A stretch of 52,089 nucleotides of DNA from Methylobacterium sp. BTF04 (GCF_010692745.1 NZ_JAAHTB010000031.1:1-52089), one strand, 5' to 3'. Numbered from the stretch's first letter, positions 26,345-37,621 are shown. Notes: generated from the sequence alone by a model not told the origin. A program made the numbers and translations.

Positions 26345-28654
26345 ATGACCGACAAAATGGCCGTGCCGAAGATCGAACCCTATGACGGTCCGGCCGGCGG
26401 CTGGGGTTCGGCGGCCTCGCTCGCGGAAATCCTGCTGCGCGAGGAAATCCCGGTCTCGGGTGCGGCACTGCTGATGAAGCAGAACAAGCACGACGGATTC
26501 ATGTGTACGTCCTGCGCCTGGGCGAAGCCGGCCAAGGCGCTGACCTTCGAGTATTGCGAGAACGGCGCCAAGGCCACCGCCTGGGAGCAGACCGCCAAGC
26601 GCTGCGGCCCGGATTTCTTCGCCAGTCACACCGTGACGGAGCTGCTCGGCTGGAGCGACTATTCCCTGGAGGAGCAGGGCCGCCTCACGCATCCGATGCG
26701 CTACGATCCCAGCAGCGACCGCTACGTCCCCGTCGCCTGGGAGGAGGCATTCGCCGAGATCGGGCGTGAATTGCGCAGCCTCACCCCGACATCGGTGGTC
26801 TGCTACGCCTCCGGCCGAGCGTCGCTCGAGACCTCGTACATGTATGCGCTGTTCGCGCGGATGTACGGCAACAACAACCTGCCCGATTCCTCCAACATGT
26901 GCCACGAGCCGACATCGGTGGGCCTGAAGGCCTCCATCGGTTCGGCGGTGGGCACCACGATATTGGAGGATTTCGAAGCCTCCGACCTGATTTTGTTCTT
27001 CGGCCAGAATGTCGGCTCGAATGCGCCGCGGATGCTCCATCCGCTGCAGGAGGCGCGCAAGCGCCGGGTTCCGATCATCACCTTCAACCCGCTGCGGGAG
27101 CGCGGATTGGAGCGGTTCACCAACCCGCAATCGCCGATCGAGATGGCGACGCGCTCCTCCACCGAGATTTCGACGCAGTACCACCAAGTCAAGGCGGGCG
27201 GCGATATCGCGGCGATCACCGGAATCTGCAAGATGCTCATCGCCGCCGACCGGGAGGCCCAGGCGGTCGGCCGTCCGCGCATCCTCGATGTGGCATTCAT
27301 CGAGGAGCATACGCACGGACTGGACGCCTTCATCGCCTATTGCGATGCTCAGGATTGGCCGGCCCTCGAAGCGAAATCCGGCCTGACCCGCGCGGCCCTG
27401 GAAGCCGCCGCTACCGTCTACGCCCGAGCTCGCGCGGTGATCGGCGTCTACGGCATGGGATTGACTCAGCACCGCAAGGGCACCGAGGCGGTGCAGATGC
27501 TGGTCAACCTCATGCTCCTGCGAGGCAATGTCGGCCGCAAAGGCGCCGGTCTCTGTCCGGTCCGCGGACACTCCAACGTGCAGGGCCAGCGCACCGTCGG
27601 CATCACCGAAAAGCCCGAGCTCGCGCCCCTCGACGTCCTCGCTGCGCAATACGGCTTCGAGCCGCCGCGTGGAAAAGGCCTGAACACCGTGGAGGCCTGC
27701 GAGGGCATCATCGACGGGTCGGTGAAGGGGTTCGTCAGCCTCGGCGGTAACTTCGTGCGTGCCATCCCCGACACGGTGCGGATGGAGGAGGCGTGGCGCC
27801 GCATGCGCCTCACGGTCCAGATCTCGACGAAGCTCAACCGGTCGCACCTCGTCAATGGGGCCGTCGCCTATATCCTGCCCTGTCTCGGCCGCATCGAGAT
27901 CGACGTCCAGGCGACTGGGCCACAGGCGGTATCGATGGAGGATTCGACATCGTGCTTCCACGGCTCGCGCGGCGTGACCAAGCCGGTGAGCGCGCATGTG
28001 CGTTCCGAACCCTGGATCGTCGCCGAGATTGCCAAGGCGACCCTCGCCGCGAACCCCAAGGTGGACTGGAACGCATGGGTCGGAGATTACGCCACGGTGC
28101 GCGATGCCATCGAGGCGACGTATCCGAGCGTGTTCCACGATCTCAATGGCCGGATGTTCGATCCGGGCGGTTTGCATAAACCGATTCCCGCCCGCGACAG
28201 GCACTGGGACACGACAAGCGGCAAGGCGAACTTCACGGTGCCGGAAGGGCTCGACGAAGACCCCGACATGCCCGGCCGCGGCGCGGATGTCCTAGACCTC
28301 ATCACCTTGCGGTCCAACGACCAGTTCAACACCACGGTCTATGGCTACGACGACCGCTTCCGCGGCGTGAAGGGCACCCGCATGGTGCTGTTCATGAACG
28401 AGACCGACATGGCTCGGCTCTCCGTCGCCGATGGCGAGACCGTCGACCTCGTCACCGATGCGGATGACGGATTCGTTCGCGCCGTGAAGGGGTTGCGCGT
28501 GGTCAAGTATGGCATCCCGGCGGGAAATTGCGGCGGCTACTACCCCGAGCTGAATCCGCTGATCCCGCTCTGGCATCACGACGAGCAGGCCAAGACCCCG
28601 GCGGCCAAGGCGATCCCGGTCCGGATCGTTCGCGCCGCGACGATCGCCGATTGA
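26345..28654 (+). CDS. FdhF/YdeP family molybdopterin oxidoreductase (formate-dehydrogenase-like)
   Basis: A 769-aa molybdenum enzyme. Near the N-terminus are CTSC (residues 54-57) and CENG (71), part of an iron-sulfur-like cysteine cluster. The molybdenum ligand position is DSSNMCHEPTSVGLK with Cys186 rather than selenocysteine. The bis-MGD domains follow (IYGMGLTQHRKGTEAVQMLV, GRKGAGLCPVRGHSNVQG) and a C-terminal MopB-binding barrel (TLRSNDQFNTTVYGYDDRFRG). ATG 26345 is chosen; a GTG at 26312 is possible. Methylorubrum extorquens has an enzyme of this family called Fdh4A that acts in formate oxidation; equivalence is inferred from family and a small downstream gene, from memory. The electron acceptor is not evident. 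Confidence 0.85.
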   Translation: MTDKMAVPKIEPYDGPAGGWGSAASLAEILLREEIPVSGAALLMKQNKHDGFMCTSCAWAKPAKALTFEYCENGAKATAWEQTAKRCGPDFFASHTVTELLGWSDYSLEEQGRLTHPMRYDPSSDRYVPVAWEEAFAEIGRELRSLTPTSVVCYASGRASLETSYMYALFARMYGNNNLPDSSNMCHEPTSVGLKASIGSAVGTTILEDFEASDLILFFGQNVGSNAPRMLHPLQEARKRRVPIITFNPLRERGLERFTNPQSPIEMATRSSTEISTQYHQVKAGGDIAAITGICKMLIAADREAQAVGRPRILDVAFIEEHTHGLDAFIAYCDAQDWPALEAKSGLTRAALEAAATVYARARAVIGVYGMGLTQHRKGTEAVQMLVNLMLLRGNVGRKGAGLCPVRGHSNVQGQRTVGITEKPELAPLDVLAAQYGFEPPRGKGLNTVEACEGIIDGSVKGFVSLGGNFVRAIPDTVRMEEAWRRMRLTVQISTKLNRSHLVNGAVAYILPCLGRIEIDVQATGPQAVSMEDSTSCFHGSRGVTKPVSAHVRSEPWIVAEIAKATLAANPKVDWNAWVGDYATVRDAIEATYPSVFHDLNGRMFDPGGLHKPIPARDRHWDTTSGKANFTVPEGLDEDPDMPGRGADVLDLITLRSNDQFNTTVYGYDDRFRGVKGTRMVLFMNETDMARLSVADGETVDLVTDADDGFVRAVKGLRVVKYGIPAGNCGGYYPELNPLIPLWHHDEQAKTPAAKAIPVRIVRAATIAD

Positions 28655-28726
28655 GCCTTGGCCGGACCGGCGCTAACCTGATCCCCGAACCCTCGACGTG
28701 TAGCCCCGGCGACCCATAACTGCCTC

Positions 28727-29026
28727 ATGGAACAGCACGACGACGCGTATGATCGACGGCAGGTGATCATCGACCGGATGCTCGCGGAGGCGCTGCATCC
28801 GGTGGACGATTATCGTCTGCCGAGCCACGACGCGCTTCCCGAGGACATGCGCAAGGCGGTGGACCAGCTTCTCGCCAAGGCCGAGGCGCAGCGGATGCGG
28901 CGCCTGACCTACGAGGACCTGGAAGAGGCGTTGCCGCCGCGTGATGTCACCTCCGAAGATCTTGAGGCGATCTTCTGGATCTTGTCGGAGCACGGCATCG
29001 CCATCGAGGACGGCGACGCCGCGTGA
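28727..29026 (+). CDS. Small stand-alone sigma-70 region 1.1-like protein
   Basis: A 99-aa acidic protein. Its second half, RMRRLTYEDLEEALPPRDVT followed by EDLEAIFWILSEHGIAIEDG, matches the pattern of sigma-70 region 1.1 (gK-xG-LTyeEinealP...-ie-il-L-e-GI-vv). No other sigma regions follow. It lies 72 bases after the FdhF-like gene on the same strand, the position of the gene I recall being called fdh4B in Methylorubrum. In sigma factors region 1.1 blocks free DNA binding; whether this small protein touches RNA polymerase or simply assists the oxidoreductase is unknown. Confidence 0.75.
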   Translation: MEQHDDAYDRRQVIIDRMLAEALHPVDDYRLPSHDALPEDMRKAVDQLLAKAEAQRMRRLTYEDLEEALPPRDVTSEDLEAIFWILSEHGIAIEDGDAA

Positions 29027-29044
29027 GATCGGCATCCGCGACGC

Positions 29045-29266
29045 TCAGCGCGCGTGTCGCGGCGTGCGGGTGTGTCCGGCCGGCATCGCCATGAAGCGGG
29101 CATCGGGCCGCGCCGCCATCGCCGCGAGCGGCGTCGGTTCGGCCTGAGCCGCCGGAACCTCGAGACGGGCACCCCAGACGTTGATCGTCCGGGTTTCCGC
29201 GAAAGCGCTGCCGGTGCCGGCGGCAGCGAGGGTCAGGGCGACGAGCATCGACTTGATCATGGTCAT
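29045..29266 (-). CDS. Small exported protein of unknown function
   Basis: A 73-aa protein starting MTMIKSMLVALTLAAAGTGS with cleavage likely after AFA, leaving a mature ~50-residue peptide containing TRTINVWGARLEVPAAQAEP. A GGGAGA ribosome site lies just before ATG 29266. It converges with the sigma-1.1-like gene, with only 18 bases between them. No family is recognised; a periplasmic role is likely from the signal peptide alone. Confidence 0.6.
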   Translation of the reverse strand: MTMIKSMLVALTLAAAGTGSAFAETRTINVWGARLEVPAAQAEPTPLAAMAARPDARFMAMPAGHTRTPRHAR

Positions 29267-29542
29267 TCTCCCGTTGATAACTACCGACGCACACAATGTT
29301 CGTCGGATCTGATCTTTATTTCGAAGAGGATCGCCCGAGCGTTACGGCCGCGCGACAAGACGAGTGCGCCTGCGCACGCCGATCTGGCGCGACGTCACCG
29401 GGACGGTACGCGCCACCGCCACCCGCAGCCCTGCCCGGCGGATTCGATCACTCGCATCGGCGGGCAAACCGCTCTATAAGCCGCGCTCTCCGCGAGGCAT
29501 TTGGCTGCGCGGGGCTGTCCGAAAGGTGGACGGGAGTTGATC

Positions 29543-30943
29543 ATGGGCGAGCGTTGGACGGCGAAGACTGGTTGGACACCGAAGACTTGGCGGAACCTGC
29601 CGATCCAGCAGGTGCCGGCCTATCCGGATGCCGCCGCTCTTCAGGCGGTCGAGACGCAGCTCGCGAGCTTTCCACCCCTGGTGTTTGCCGGTGAGGCGCG
29701 CAAGCTGAAGTCGGCGCTCGCCCGGGTCTCCAACGGGGACGCGTTCCTGCTTCAGGGTGGCGATTGCGCTGAGAGCTTCGACGAGCATTCGGCCGACAAC
29801 ATCCGCGATTTCTTCCGCGTGTTCCTGCAGATGGCGCTTGTGCTCACCTTTGCCGGCGGTTCGCCGGTGGTGAAGGTCGGGCGCATCGCCGGGCAGTTCG
29901 CCAAGCCGCGCTCCTCGCCCACCGAGACGATGGATGGGGTGACCCTGCCGAGCTACCGCGGCGACATCGTCAACGGCCTGACCTTCACCGAGGAGGCCCG
30001 CGTGCCCGACCCGCGTCGGCAGGTGGAGGCCTACCGCCAGTCGGCCGCGACGCTCAACCTGCTGCGCGCCTTCGCGACGGGTGGCTACGCCAACCTCGAG
30101 AACTCGCATCGCTGGATGCTCGGCTTCGTGAAGGATTCGCCGCAATCCTCGCGCTATGCCGATTGCGCCGAGCGGATGACCGAAGCGCTCGACTTCATGC
30201 GCGCCATCGGCATCAATCCCGAGACGCATCAGGAGGTCCGCACCACGGATTTCTACACCAGCCACGAGGCGCTCCTGCTCGGCTACGAGGAGGCGCTGAC
30301 CCGCGTCGATTCCACCAGCGGCGATTGGTACGCCACCTCAGGTCACATGCTCTGGATCGGAGACCGCACCCGGCAACCCGACCACGCGCATATCGAGTAC
30401 GCGCGCGGCATCAAGAACCCGATCGGCCTGAAATGCGGTCCGTCGATGACGTCGGACGGCCTGATCCGGCTCATCGACCAGCTCAGCCCCGACAACGAGG
30501 CCGGGCGCCTGACGCTGATCTGCCGCTTCGGTGCCGAAAAGGTCGGCGATCACCTGCCTGGGCTGATCCGCGCTGTGGAGCGCGAGGGCCGCAAGGTGGT
30601 GTGGGTGTGCGATCCGATGCACGGCAACACCATTTCGGCCGGTCGCTACAAGACGCGTCCGTTCGAGCGGGTGATGCAGGAGATCGAGGGCTTCTTCGGC
30701 GTCCACCGCGCGGAAGGCACGATCGCCGGCGGCATCCATCTGGAGATGACCGGCAAGGATGTCACCGAGTGCACTGGCGGCGCCCGTGCCCTCACGGCCG
30801 ACGACCTGCAGGACCGCTACCACACCTATTGCGACCCGCGCCTCAACGCCGAGCAGGCGCTGGAAGTGGCGTTCCTGACCGCGGAACTGGTCAAGCGGGA
30901 GCGCACCGCGATCGAGCGCCCGCGCCTCGACGCTGCCGAATAG
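29543..30943 (+). CDS. 3-deoxy-7-phosphoheptulonate synthase, class II
   Basis: A 466-aa type II DAHP synthase that condenses phosphoenolpyruvate and erythrose 4-phosphate, the entry step of the shikimate pathway. Key parts: [13 protein letters not shown] with the metal-binding Cys75, [31 protein letters not shown] (metal His), [14 protein letters not shown] (metal Glu) and [16 protein letters not shown] (metal Asp). ATG 29543 gives the standard start [19 protein letters not shown]. It is monocistronic, ended by the symmetric terminator at 30944. Proteobacterial members supply aromatic amino acids generally. Confidence 0.95.
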   Translation: MGERWTAKTGWTPKTWRNLPIQQVPAYPDAAALQAVETQLASFPPLVFAGEARKLKSALARVSNGDAFLLQGGDCAESFDEHSADNIRDFFRVFLQMALVLTFAGGSPVVKVGRIAGQFAKPRSSPTETMDGVTLPSYRGDIVNGLTFTEEARVPDPRRQVEAYRQSAATLNLLRAFATGGYANLENSHRWMLGFVKDSPQSSRYADCAERMTEALDFMRAIGINPETHQEVRTTDFYTSHEALLLGYEEALTRVDSTSGDWYATSGHMLWIGDRTRQPDHAHIEYARGIKNPIGLKCGPSMTSDGLIRLIDQLSPDNEAGRLTLICRFGAEKVGDHLPGLIRAVEREGRKVVWVCDPMHGNTISAGRYKTRPFERVMQEIEGFFGVHRAEGTIAGGIHLEMTGKDVTECTGGARALTADDLQDRYHTYCDPRLNAEQALEVAFLTAELVKRERTAIERPRLDAAE

Positions 30944-30977
30944 AAAAAGGCCCTGTCGGTGAGACAGGGCCTTTTTT
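30944..30977. terminator. Bidirectional Rho-independent terminator
   Basis: AAAAAGGCCCTGTC and GACAGGGCCTTTTTT flank a five-base loop GGTGA, giving a perfect stem with A-run and T-run on either side. It directly follows the DAHP synthase stop and can also serve leftward transcripts from the NUDIX side. Confidence 0.92.
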
Positions 30978-31061
30978 CGGTCGGGGGACCTGTCGACAGG
31001 CCACTGCATCAATACGGTCGGGTTCCACCGGATCGACCGGGTACAGTTCCTGGTTCAGGGA

Positions 31062-31805
31062 TTAAAGGTCGATGCGCTGCCCCTTGCCGTTGCGTTCGTA
31101 ATAGAACGGAATCGGCAGATAGGGGGCGAGGCGGCCGGCGACCTGCACTTCGAGATCGCCGAGGATCACACCGGTGATCCGCGGCAGATCGAGCGCACGC
31201 GCCTCCGCAAAAGTGACCCAGGCGAGCTCCACCAGTTCGGAATCCGCTGTGACGATTCCGGGTGTCTCGGCCGCCACCGCGCTGCGGTCGACGGCGAAGA
31301 AGCGCGTGTCGAAGCGGCGCGGCCGGCCCGGCGGCGTGATCGCGCGGGCGACGAGGTGCAAGGCTTCGAGATCCGGCATCACTCCGGCTGCGCGAAACGC
31401 GCTCCAACTGCCTTCGGGTGCGGATTCGGGCGGTCCATAATCGCGGGTGCCGAGCATCAGCCCGGTCTCCTCGAAGGTCTCCCGGATGGCGGCGAGCGCC
31501 AATCCCCGGCCGAGATGGTGCGAGGCGCGCGGGACCTGCGCGGCGAGCGCGTCGGTGGCGCGGGCCGAGAGGGCGCCGGCCACCGGCATGTGCCGGTCGC
31601 CGGGCTCGATGCGGCCGCCCGGAAATACGAACTTGCTCGGCATGAAGGCGAGGCCGGAATGGCGCCGCCCCATCAGGAGCTTGGGCGTCTTCTTCGAGCG
31701 GTCGAGAATGATCAGGGTGGCGGCGTTGCGCGGCCGCAGCGTGGCCTTGCGCAGGACGGGCTCAGGCCGGTCCGAGTCCGTGGGTGCGGGTATCGGTTGA
31801 TCCAA
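31062..31805 (-). CDS. NUDIX hydrolase with an insertion in the Nudix box
   Basis: A 247-aa hydrolase. The Nudix box is split: VFPGGRIEPGD near residue 60 is separated by about 30 residues from AAIRETFEETGLML, as in the NUDT19-like group acting on CoA derivatives. The catalytic glutamates of REtfEEtG are intact. The best start is TTG 31805, since GGAGGA stands at the right distance before it; no ATG precedes the conserved part. This start overlaps the DUF983 gene by 44 bases, so the rnr-DUF983-NUDIX genes are probably one transcript. A CoA- or nucleotide-type substrate is a guess from the family. Confidence 0.82.
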   Translation of the reverse strand: MDQPIPAPTDSDRPEPVLRKATLRPRNAATLIILDRSKKTPKLLMGRRHSGLAFMPSKFVFPGGRIEPGDRHMPVAGALSARATDALAAQVPRASHHLGRGLALAAIRETFEETGLMLGTRDYGPPESAPEGSWSAFRAAGVMPDLEALHLVARAITPPGRPRRFDTRFFAVDRSAVAAETPGIVTADSELVELAWVTFAEARALDLPRITGVILGDLEVQVAGRLAPYLPIPFYYERNGKGQRIDL

Positions 31806-32241
31806 TCTGAACGTCCTCCGGCCGCGCCGAGGCCGGGCTCGGCCCCAGCGGTAGCGTGGCAAAGCCCCCCATGCCAAGGGCGTATTGCAGTCCGACCACG
31901 GCACCCTTCACCGGCTGCAGCAGGATCAGGGCGAAACCGAGGGTAAAGAGCGGCCAGAAGCTGAGCTGGAACCACAACGGCACGTCGTAATTCATCTCCA
32001 TCTCGAGGATGACGTAGCCGACGAGGTGGCCGACGATGAAGATGACCACGTAGGGCGGCAGGTCGTCGGCCCGGTGGTTGTGCAATGCGAGCCCGCAGGC
32101 CTCGCAATCCGGCCGGACCTTGAGGAAGCGCCCGAAGATCTTTCCCGTGCCACAATGCGGGCAGCGGCCGAGGAACCCGCGCGCCAGGGAGTTGACCAAA
32201 CCGGTGCGCTCCGCAGGCGAGATCTCGACGCTGGTCGTCAT
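31762..32241 (-). CDS. DUF983 family membrane protein with zinc-ribbon
   Basis: A 159-aa protein with an N-terminal two-CxxC ribbon (CPHCGTGKIFGRFLKV, then CEACG) followed by two membrane helices (VVIFIVGHLVGYVILEMEM and FWPLFTLGFALILLQPVKG). This is the DUF983 pattern widespread in alphaproteobacteria. ATG 32241 gives the usual MTTSVE-type start. It lies 47 bases downstream of rnr and overlaps the NUDIX gene. The function of the family is unknown. Confidence 0.88.
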   Translation of the reverse strand: MTTSVEISPAERTGLVNSLARGFLGRCPHCGTGKIFGRFLKVRPDCEACGLALHNHRADDLPPYVVIFIVGHLVGYVILEMEMNYDVPLWFQLSFWPLFTLGFALILLQPVKGAVVGLQYALGMGGFATLPLGPSPASARPEDVQIGSTDTRTHGLGPA

Positions 32242-32288
32242 CGCGTGTCCGCTCCGTTCCCGTGACACCCTGGTCTACCTCACGGCGC

Positions 32289-34598
<2,310 letters not shown>

Positions 34599-34741
34599 AT
34601 GATCGGGCTCGCTGGCGCTGGCCGAGACGACCCGCGCGAAAGGTGAGGGGCCGAATTCGTCGAGAGCAGTCCGGCCTGTCGCCTCAACATGGGCTCGGCG
34701 CTCTCCAGGGGCAACGGTGCGGCCAGGGCTCTCAACACCGT

Positions 34742-35068
34742 TCAGCCGGTGGAGGCCGATTTGCGGATCCGCTCCACGCCCGCATCGATGTCGAAATCCG
34801 GGTCGGTGATCTCGGGCAGCGTGAACGGGCAGAGCGCGGGGAACCCGAACCCAACCTGTCCCTCAGCCTCGCGGAACTCCGGCGCTTCGGCATCGGCGAC
34901 CGCGAGGGTCCACATTCCGTCGATCTTCAGGGACTGAACCGCGGCGGGGTCGGCCATGATCCGGGCATGATCCCGCCGCGCCTCCTCGCGCCACCGGACA
35001 CTGGCGTGGTCATCGCCCATCAGAGCCGCCTTCACGAGGCTGGAGAGGAGGTGTCTGAGGTCGTTCAT
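34742..35068 (-). CDS. Small DUF29-like protein (C-terminal half only)
   Basis: A 108-aa protein starting MNDLRHLLSSLVKAALMGDD. Its order of elements (helix with RHLLSSLVKA, SVRWREEARRDHARIMADP, and the closing FPALCPFTLPEITDPDFDID) follows the second half of DUF29 proteins, which end with FP-x-CP-(x)6-DF. The usual DUF29 N-terminus (YDEDFYAW-type) is absent, and I see no upstream extension in frame that supplies it. It lies 63 bases downstream of the flavin reductase gene on the same strand. Function unknown. Confidence 0.55.
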   Translation of the reverse strand: MNDLRHLLSSLVKAALMGDDHASVRWREEARRDHARIMADPAAVQSLKIDGMWTLAVADAEAPEFREAEGQVGFGFPALCPFTLPEITDPDFDIDAGVERIRKSASTG

Positions 35069-35130
35069 GAATGGGGTCTGCTCGCTGCAACGCCAACGTT
35101 CCGGAGCGAGCGCAAGGCTCGCGCCAGACC

Positions 35131-35709
35131 TCAATACGGCGTGCCGCCCGCCCGCTGCGCTTTCAGCGCTTCGGCATACCAGACCAGCTCATCGAGGAAG
35201 CGGCCGGCCGCCTTGGTCAGCCACTCCTCCTGCGCTTTGCCCTCCGCATCCAGAGCCTTGCCGATGCGCGGAATCGGCAGCAGCGAAGGGATGCTCGATG
35301 CGCCGAGTTCGCTCATCATCGCCCGCAACTGCATCGCGGCGCGCACGCCGCCATATTGCCCGGCCGAGTAACAGCAGATCGCGGAGGGCCGCCAGGAATA
35401 CTCTTCGAGGAAATAATCGAGGGTGTTCGACAGGGCCGGCGGGATCGAGTGGTTGTATTCCGCCGACACCACCACGAAGGCATCCGAGCGACGGTAAAGC
35501 GTCGCCAGATCCTCCAGAACCGCCGGCGCCGTGCCCTTCGGATGTTCCTTGTACATCTTGTCGAGGAGCGGGAGCTTCAGCTCCGCCGGGTCGACCAGCG
35601 GCGCCTCGATGCCGCGCGCTTCGAGCTGCGCCACCAGGAATCGCGCGGCGCGCAGGCCCTGCCGCTCCGAGCGGACGGAGCCGAGAATGACGGGCATCAC
35701 GAGGGGCAT
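35131..35709 (-). CDS. NADPH-dependent FMN reductase-like flavoprotein
   Basis: A 192-aa flavodoxin-fold oxidoreductase. The FMN phosphate loop is VILGSVRSERQGLRAARFL, then a SAEYNHSIPPALSNTLDYF block, which is the hallmark of the FMN_red (ChrR/ArsH/YieF) family, and CCYSAGQYGGVRAAMQLRAM. It would use NAD(P)H to reduce FMN, quinones or metal oxyanions in the cytoplasm. ATG 35709 is chosen; a second in-frame ATG follows (MPVILG). It lies between the PepSY gene and the DUF29-like gene, all on one strand. Confidence 0.88.
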   Translation of the reverse strand: MPLVMPVILGSVRSERQGLRAARFLVAQLEARGIEAPLVDPAELKLPLLDKMYKEHPKGTAPAVLEDLATLYRRSDAFVVVSAEYNHSIPPALSNTLDYFLEEYSWRPSAICCYSAGQYGGVRAAMQLRAMMSELGASSIPSLLPIPRIGKALDAEGKAQEEWLTKAAGRFLDELVWYAEALKAQRAGGTPY

Positions 35710-35819
35710 GGAGCACGGTTCCTTGAAGCAGAGCTCTTGGGAGGACGATGTCTCGCGGTCTTGCAACCCCTCAACTGGGCGGGAGACGCCGAGCCGCAAG
35801 TCCGGTTCGTCGGGCGTTT

Positions 35820-36986
35820 CTAGGCTTCGAGCCCCTGCACGACATCGGCGAGACGGGGCGCCGGGGCGATCGCTCGCCTCCGCAGCGCCCGGCGACGCAG
35901 GACGTAGAGCACGAGCCCGGTCACCGCCAGGAGCGGCATCGACAGCGATGCGGCGAAGAACAGGAATGCGAAGAATCCGCCGAAGAAGCGCCCGCGATGG
36001 ACCTCCAGCATGTTGTCGGCCATGAGCCGGCCGAGCGGCTTGTCGGCATAGCGGGACATCGAGAGCCGTTCGCCGGTGGCGGCGTCGAACGTCATCTCGT
36101 CGCGCGCCTTCGGCTGGTCGGAGGCGCTGGCGAGGTAGCGGATGCGGATCACGGTGGCGTCCGGACCGGGAAGCGAGACGATAGCGAGATGGGCGCCGGC
36201 GCCCTCGCTCGCGTTGAAGGCGGCCCAGGCCTTGTCAAGCGCCAGGGGCGCCTTCGACGCCGCGCGGTCACGGTCGCGGGGCGGTCTGGCGCGCGGGGCT
36301 TCACCCGTCAGCACATAGGTCGCCGCCGTCTTGTACCAGTCGTAGGACCACCACAGCCCCGACAACGCGATGACCGCGTAGACCGGAAGAAGCCACGTTC
36401 CGGCGATACTGTGCAGCGACCACCAGCGCGGGCGTCCCGGACGCTTCAGGGCGGGTTTCAGCCAGATCCGCCAGGAGTGGATTTTGGGCCAACGCAGGTA
36501 GAGGCCGGTGGCGAGGAAGACCAGGAGCGCGATGGCGCAGGCCCCCGTGATGCTGCGGCCCCAGCCCTTGCCTTCGCCCGGTACCAGAAGCCAGCGATGC
36601 AGGTCGCGGATCGTGGCGAAGGCGGGCTCCAGCCGCGCCTCGCCGAGGTCGCGGCCGTCATAGGGGTCGAGATAGACCGAGGGCGGGCGTGTGCCGGATC
36701 TCGGGTCTGCGGCGAACCGCGCGCGCGGACTCCGCTCCGGATCGCCCGAGACGGTCAGGGCATTCACCTTCAATCCAGGCCGCTGGGTATTGAGGCGTGC
36801 CAACAGGGCCTCGGGTCCGAGGCGTACCGTATCGTGCACGGCGACGAAGGCGCGGTCGGTATCGGTCCATTCGATGATCGCCTCCTCGTAGCTCATCAGC
36901 GCCCCGGTCACCCCGACCAGGGCGAGGACGAGGCCGGCAGTGAGGCCGAGGAGCCAGTGCAGGCGGAAGAGGATCATGCGCATCAT
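35820..36986 (-). CDS. PepSY-associated TM protein (iron-uptake-linked reductase family)
   Basis: A 388-aa inner-membrane protein with four main helices: LHWLLGLTAGLVLALVGVTG near the N-terminus, GACAIALLVFLATGLYLRWP, LLPVYAVIALSGLWWSYDWY and a C-terminal FLFFAASLSMPLLAVTGLVLY. Conserved histidines in LHW, DLHRWL, WWSLHSIAGTW and VHRGRF are typical of PepSY_TM proteins, some of which reduce siderophore iron with help of heme. ATG pair 36986/36977; AGGA lies upstream. A 41-codon frame and a strong promoter precede it. No TonB receptor is seen in the window, so an iron role is inference. Confidence 0.85.
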   Translation of the reverse strand: MMRMILFRLHWLLGLTAGLVLALVGVTGALMSYEEAIIEWTDTDRAFVAVHDTVRLGPEALLARLNTQRPGLKVNALTVSGDPERSPRARFAADPRSGTRPPSVYLDPYDGRDLGEARLEPAFATIRDLHRWLLVPGEGKGWGRSITGACAIALLVFLATGLYLRWPKIHSWRIWLKPALKRPGRPRWWSLHSIAGTWLLPVYAVIALSGLWWSYDWYKTAATYVLTGEAPRARPPRDRDRAASKAPLALDKAWAAFNASEGAGAHLAIVSLPGPDATVIRIRYLASASDQPKARDEMTFDAATGERLSMSRYADKPLGRLMADNMLEVHRGRFFGGFFAFLFFAASLSMPLLAVTGLVLYVLRRRALRRRAIAPAPRLADVVQGLEA

Positions 36987-36998
36987 CGTCGAAGCGTC

Positions 36999-37124
36999 CT
37001 ACCGAGACATCCGGGCGGTGGCGAGGGGTGTGCCGAGCACATGATCCGGCACCTGCGAGGCGTCGGGCATGATCACGATGCCGACCAGCGCCGGAAGTCC
37101 GGCAGCCGCCGCAATCTTGGACAT
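36999..37124 (-). CDS. Short 41-codon open frame leading the PepSY gene
   Basis: From ATG 37124 to TAG 36999 the frame reads MSKIAAAAGLPALVGIVIMP followed by a polar tail ending ARMSR. It lies between the promoter at 37197-37225 and the PepSY gene, ending 12 bases before that start; the AGGA before the PepSY ATG overlaps its stop. It could be a small membrane peptide or a translated leader. Its own ribosome site is weak, so it may also be chance. Confidence 0.35.
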   Translation of the reverse strand: MSKIAAAAGLPALVGIVIMPDASQVPDHVLGTPLATARMSR

Positions 37125-37196
37125 CGGGGATTGTTCTCTGAGGCGAACCCAGCGTGGTCGTGCGTACACACGCTTTCACGGCTGCTGTTGCCTTCC

Positions 37197-37225
37197 GATT
37201 ATCCAATTACGACAGATCTTGTCAA
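37197..37225 (-). promoter_or_regulatory. Sigma-70 promoter with an inverted repeat over the -35 box
   Basis: On the minus strand TTGACA (37225-37220) is followed by exactly 17 bases and ATAATC (37202-37197). This is a near-consensus promoter, unusual among the GC-rich leaders here. The -35 hexamer sits in a short inverted repeat (GACA GATCT TGTC on the plus strand), which could be an operator. It points to the 41-codon frame and PepSY gene. Confidence 0.65.
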
Positions 37226-37621
37226 TCGATCGCGCGCGATAGTGAAGGTAAATATTCCTAATTTGGAGTAGTTAAAATCCATATATTAGAACGAGTATAG
37301 AAAAGGTATGAAATTATCTTGCGGAAGGCAGATCGCTGCGCGATCTCTTGGTCGAAGGATCGGACGAAGTCGTCCGGGCTTTCCGGGCCGGGGTGCATGA
37401 CCTGACCGACGACAAGGGCCCTCTCGTCGATGCCGGAGGCATCTGGGGCTCCATGTTCCCGTCGACTCACTGCTGACGGTTTAGGCGTCCGTCAGGCCTT
37501 CGCAATCGCGCGCCGCCGTGAGCCCACCGATACCTATATCTTAGAGTCTATCCCGATCCTGGCTCAGCAGGACACGCAGATCAGCCACTTCGTGGAAGTA
37601 GACATCGGCGGGCGTCGAAGC
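37226..37621. other. AT-richer stretch without a supported gene
   Basis: About 400 bases; positions 37240-37320 are clearly AT-rich for this genome. On the plus strand from 37318 a frame reads LAEGRSLRDLLVEGSDEVVR and onwards to a TGA near 37475, without a plausible start, so it may be a decayed gene end. I recognise no family, RNA or mobile-element sequence. The composition suggests acquired or relaxed DNA. Confidence 0.45.

Noticed and set aside
26345..28654. Possible selenocysteine in the FdhF-like enzyme
   Set aside because: The molybdenum-ligand position is an ordinary Cys codon in SSNMCHE and there is no in-frame TGA.
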